Below, piece by piece: positions 63,673-64,000 of a stretch of DNA of 64,000 nucleotides; within the stretch, counting starts at the first letter, position 1; every line of letters starts with the position of its first letter. Source of the DNA: an uncultured Caryophanales bacterium. GTDB taxonomy: Bacteria; Bacillota_I; Bacilli_A; RF39; UBA660. A program made the position numbers and the translations under genes. Below the pieces are notes generated by a model. It saw nothing but the letters and a program-made list of their open reading frames with translations. It was not told where the DNA came from and ran no database searches. The stretch lies in the NCBI GenBank assembly GCA_946628045.1, contig CAMOVZ010000003.1, forward strand, positions 62,001 through 126,000, written 5' to 3'.

Positions 63673-64000
63673 ATAGATTTTCTAATTCTGTAAAGTTAGG
63701 TTGAATTACATTTTCTTGTTTTTCTATTTTTACTTCTTTCTTACTTCTTTTTTGTTCTTTTAATATTTTTAATAATAGTTTATAATCTTCAAGTGTTAAC
63801 ATATCTTCATATATTGTTAATCTATTATCAATAACTTTAGATTTCTTAGGTATAGTTCCATATACTATTTCAGGTGCTTTTATTTCTATATATGGTTTTG
63901 TTTTTATAGTAGGTTTACTACTATATACAAATTGAGGTACATCTATACTTAAATAATTCTTAGGCATTTTCTTTACTTCTTTTTTTACTAATACTTTTTT
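63656..64000 (-). CDS. Hypothetical protein, 5' end probably beyond window
   Basis: The frame from the stop at 63656 is open to the right edge: upstream of the ATG at 63967 eleven more codons (KKVLVKKEVKK) follow without stop, and no good ribosome site precedes that ATG. The visible part has repeated short motifs (YLSIDVPQFVYSS, YIEIKAPEIVYGT), suggesting two beta-strand repeats, then a basic helix LLLKILKEQKRSKKEVK. I do not recognise the family. It ends in a strong terminator just before the pcrA promoter region. Confidence 0.6.
   Translation of the reverse strand, partial: KKVLVKKEVKKMPKNYLSIDVPQFVYSSKPTIKTKPYIEIKAPEIVYGTIPKKSKVIDNRLTIYEDMLTLEDYKLLLKILKEQKRSKKEVKIEKQENVIQPNFTELENLYRSIR

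Overview
The window is a compact, strongly AT-rich bacterial chromosome segment. It looks like a low-GC Firmicute of the Bacilli side, plausibly one of the uncultured gut lineages near RF39/Erysipelotrichia; that placement is inference from gene content. The supporting genes are GatCAB, an LtaS-type enzyme, LytR-CpsA-Psr proteins, NAD-dependent LigA, PcrA, a SUF operon with an Rrf2 regulator, and SD sequences of the AGGTGAT/AAGGAG type. Genes use the standard bacterial code: TGG encodes Trp, and the LTA synthase gene ends in TGA. Almost everything lies on the minus strand; only four genes (875, 18564, 25541, 55714) are on the plus strand. No rRNA, tRNA, CRISPR array, insertion sequence or phage gene was found, and no gene-free stretch exceeds about 200 bases.

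Layout. 1-15 kb is a cell-surface polysaccharide region. It holds a truncated glycosyltransferase, a TupA-like ATP-grasp protein, and a rhamnose operon (glycosyltransferase, rmlA, a fused rmlC-rmlD, rmlB). A GH25 lysozyme with cell-wall-binding repeats follows, then a five-gene operon (O-antigen-ligase-like protein, LCP transferase, two large DUF6056-like membrane proteins, GtrB-like glycosyltransferase). 14.8-18.4 kb is an Rrf2-sufC-sufB-sufD operon with a perfect palindrome between its promoter elements and no SufS or SufU beside it. 18.5-33.6 kb is mostly envelope biology: a kinase-less PASTA protein, an M29 aminopeptidase, a large secreted glucosaminidase, a second LCP protein, an LTA-synthase-like enzyme, a YihY membrane protein, and a sensor joining two solute-binding modules to a degenerate GGDEF domain.

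33.6-44 kb and 61.5-63.6 kb hold housekeeping genes (gatCAB, ligA, pcrA) in the pcrA-ligA-gatCAB order known from Bacilli, but split by accessory genes. The inserts carry two tandem surface proteins with a Tyr/Asn/Ser-rich lectin-like C-terminal domain, a two-component system next to a beta-helix surface protein, two membrane-linked XRE regulators, and a TetR-controlled operon of an ABC transporter followed by ZIP and CDF metal transporters. They also carry a YibE/YibF pair, a glutathione peroxidase, and an alpha/beta hydrolase with a Cys nucleophile paired with a cyclophilin-like lipoprotein.

Regulatory architecture is readable. Most operons end in short A/T-flanked hairpins with U tracts. 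Several of these run directly into the next promoter through an identical 17-base string containing TGTTATAAT. Specific operators can be proposed for Rrf2, TetR and the two-component response regulator. The most interesting leads are the possible diversity-generating-retroelement-type variable domains at 38.7-40.6 kb, the two-component/beta-helix module, the minimal SUF locus with its in-promoter operator, and the degenerate GGDEF receptor.
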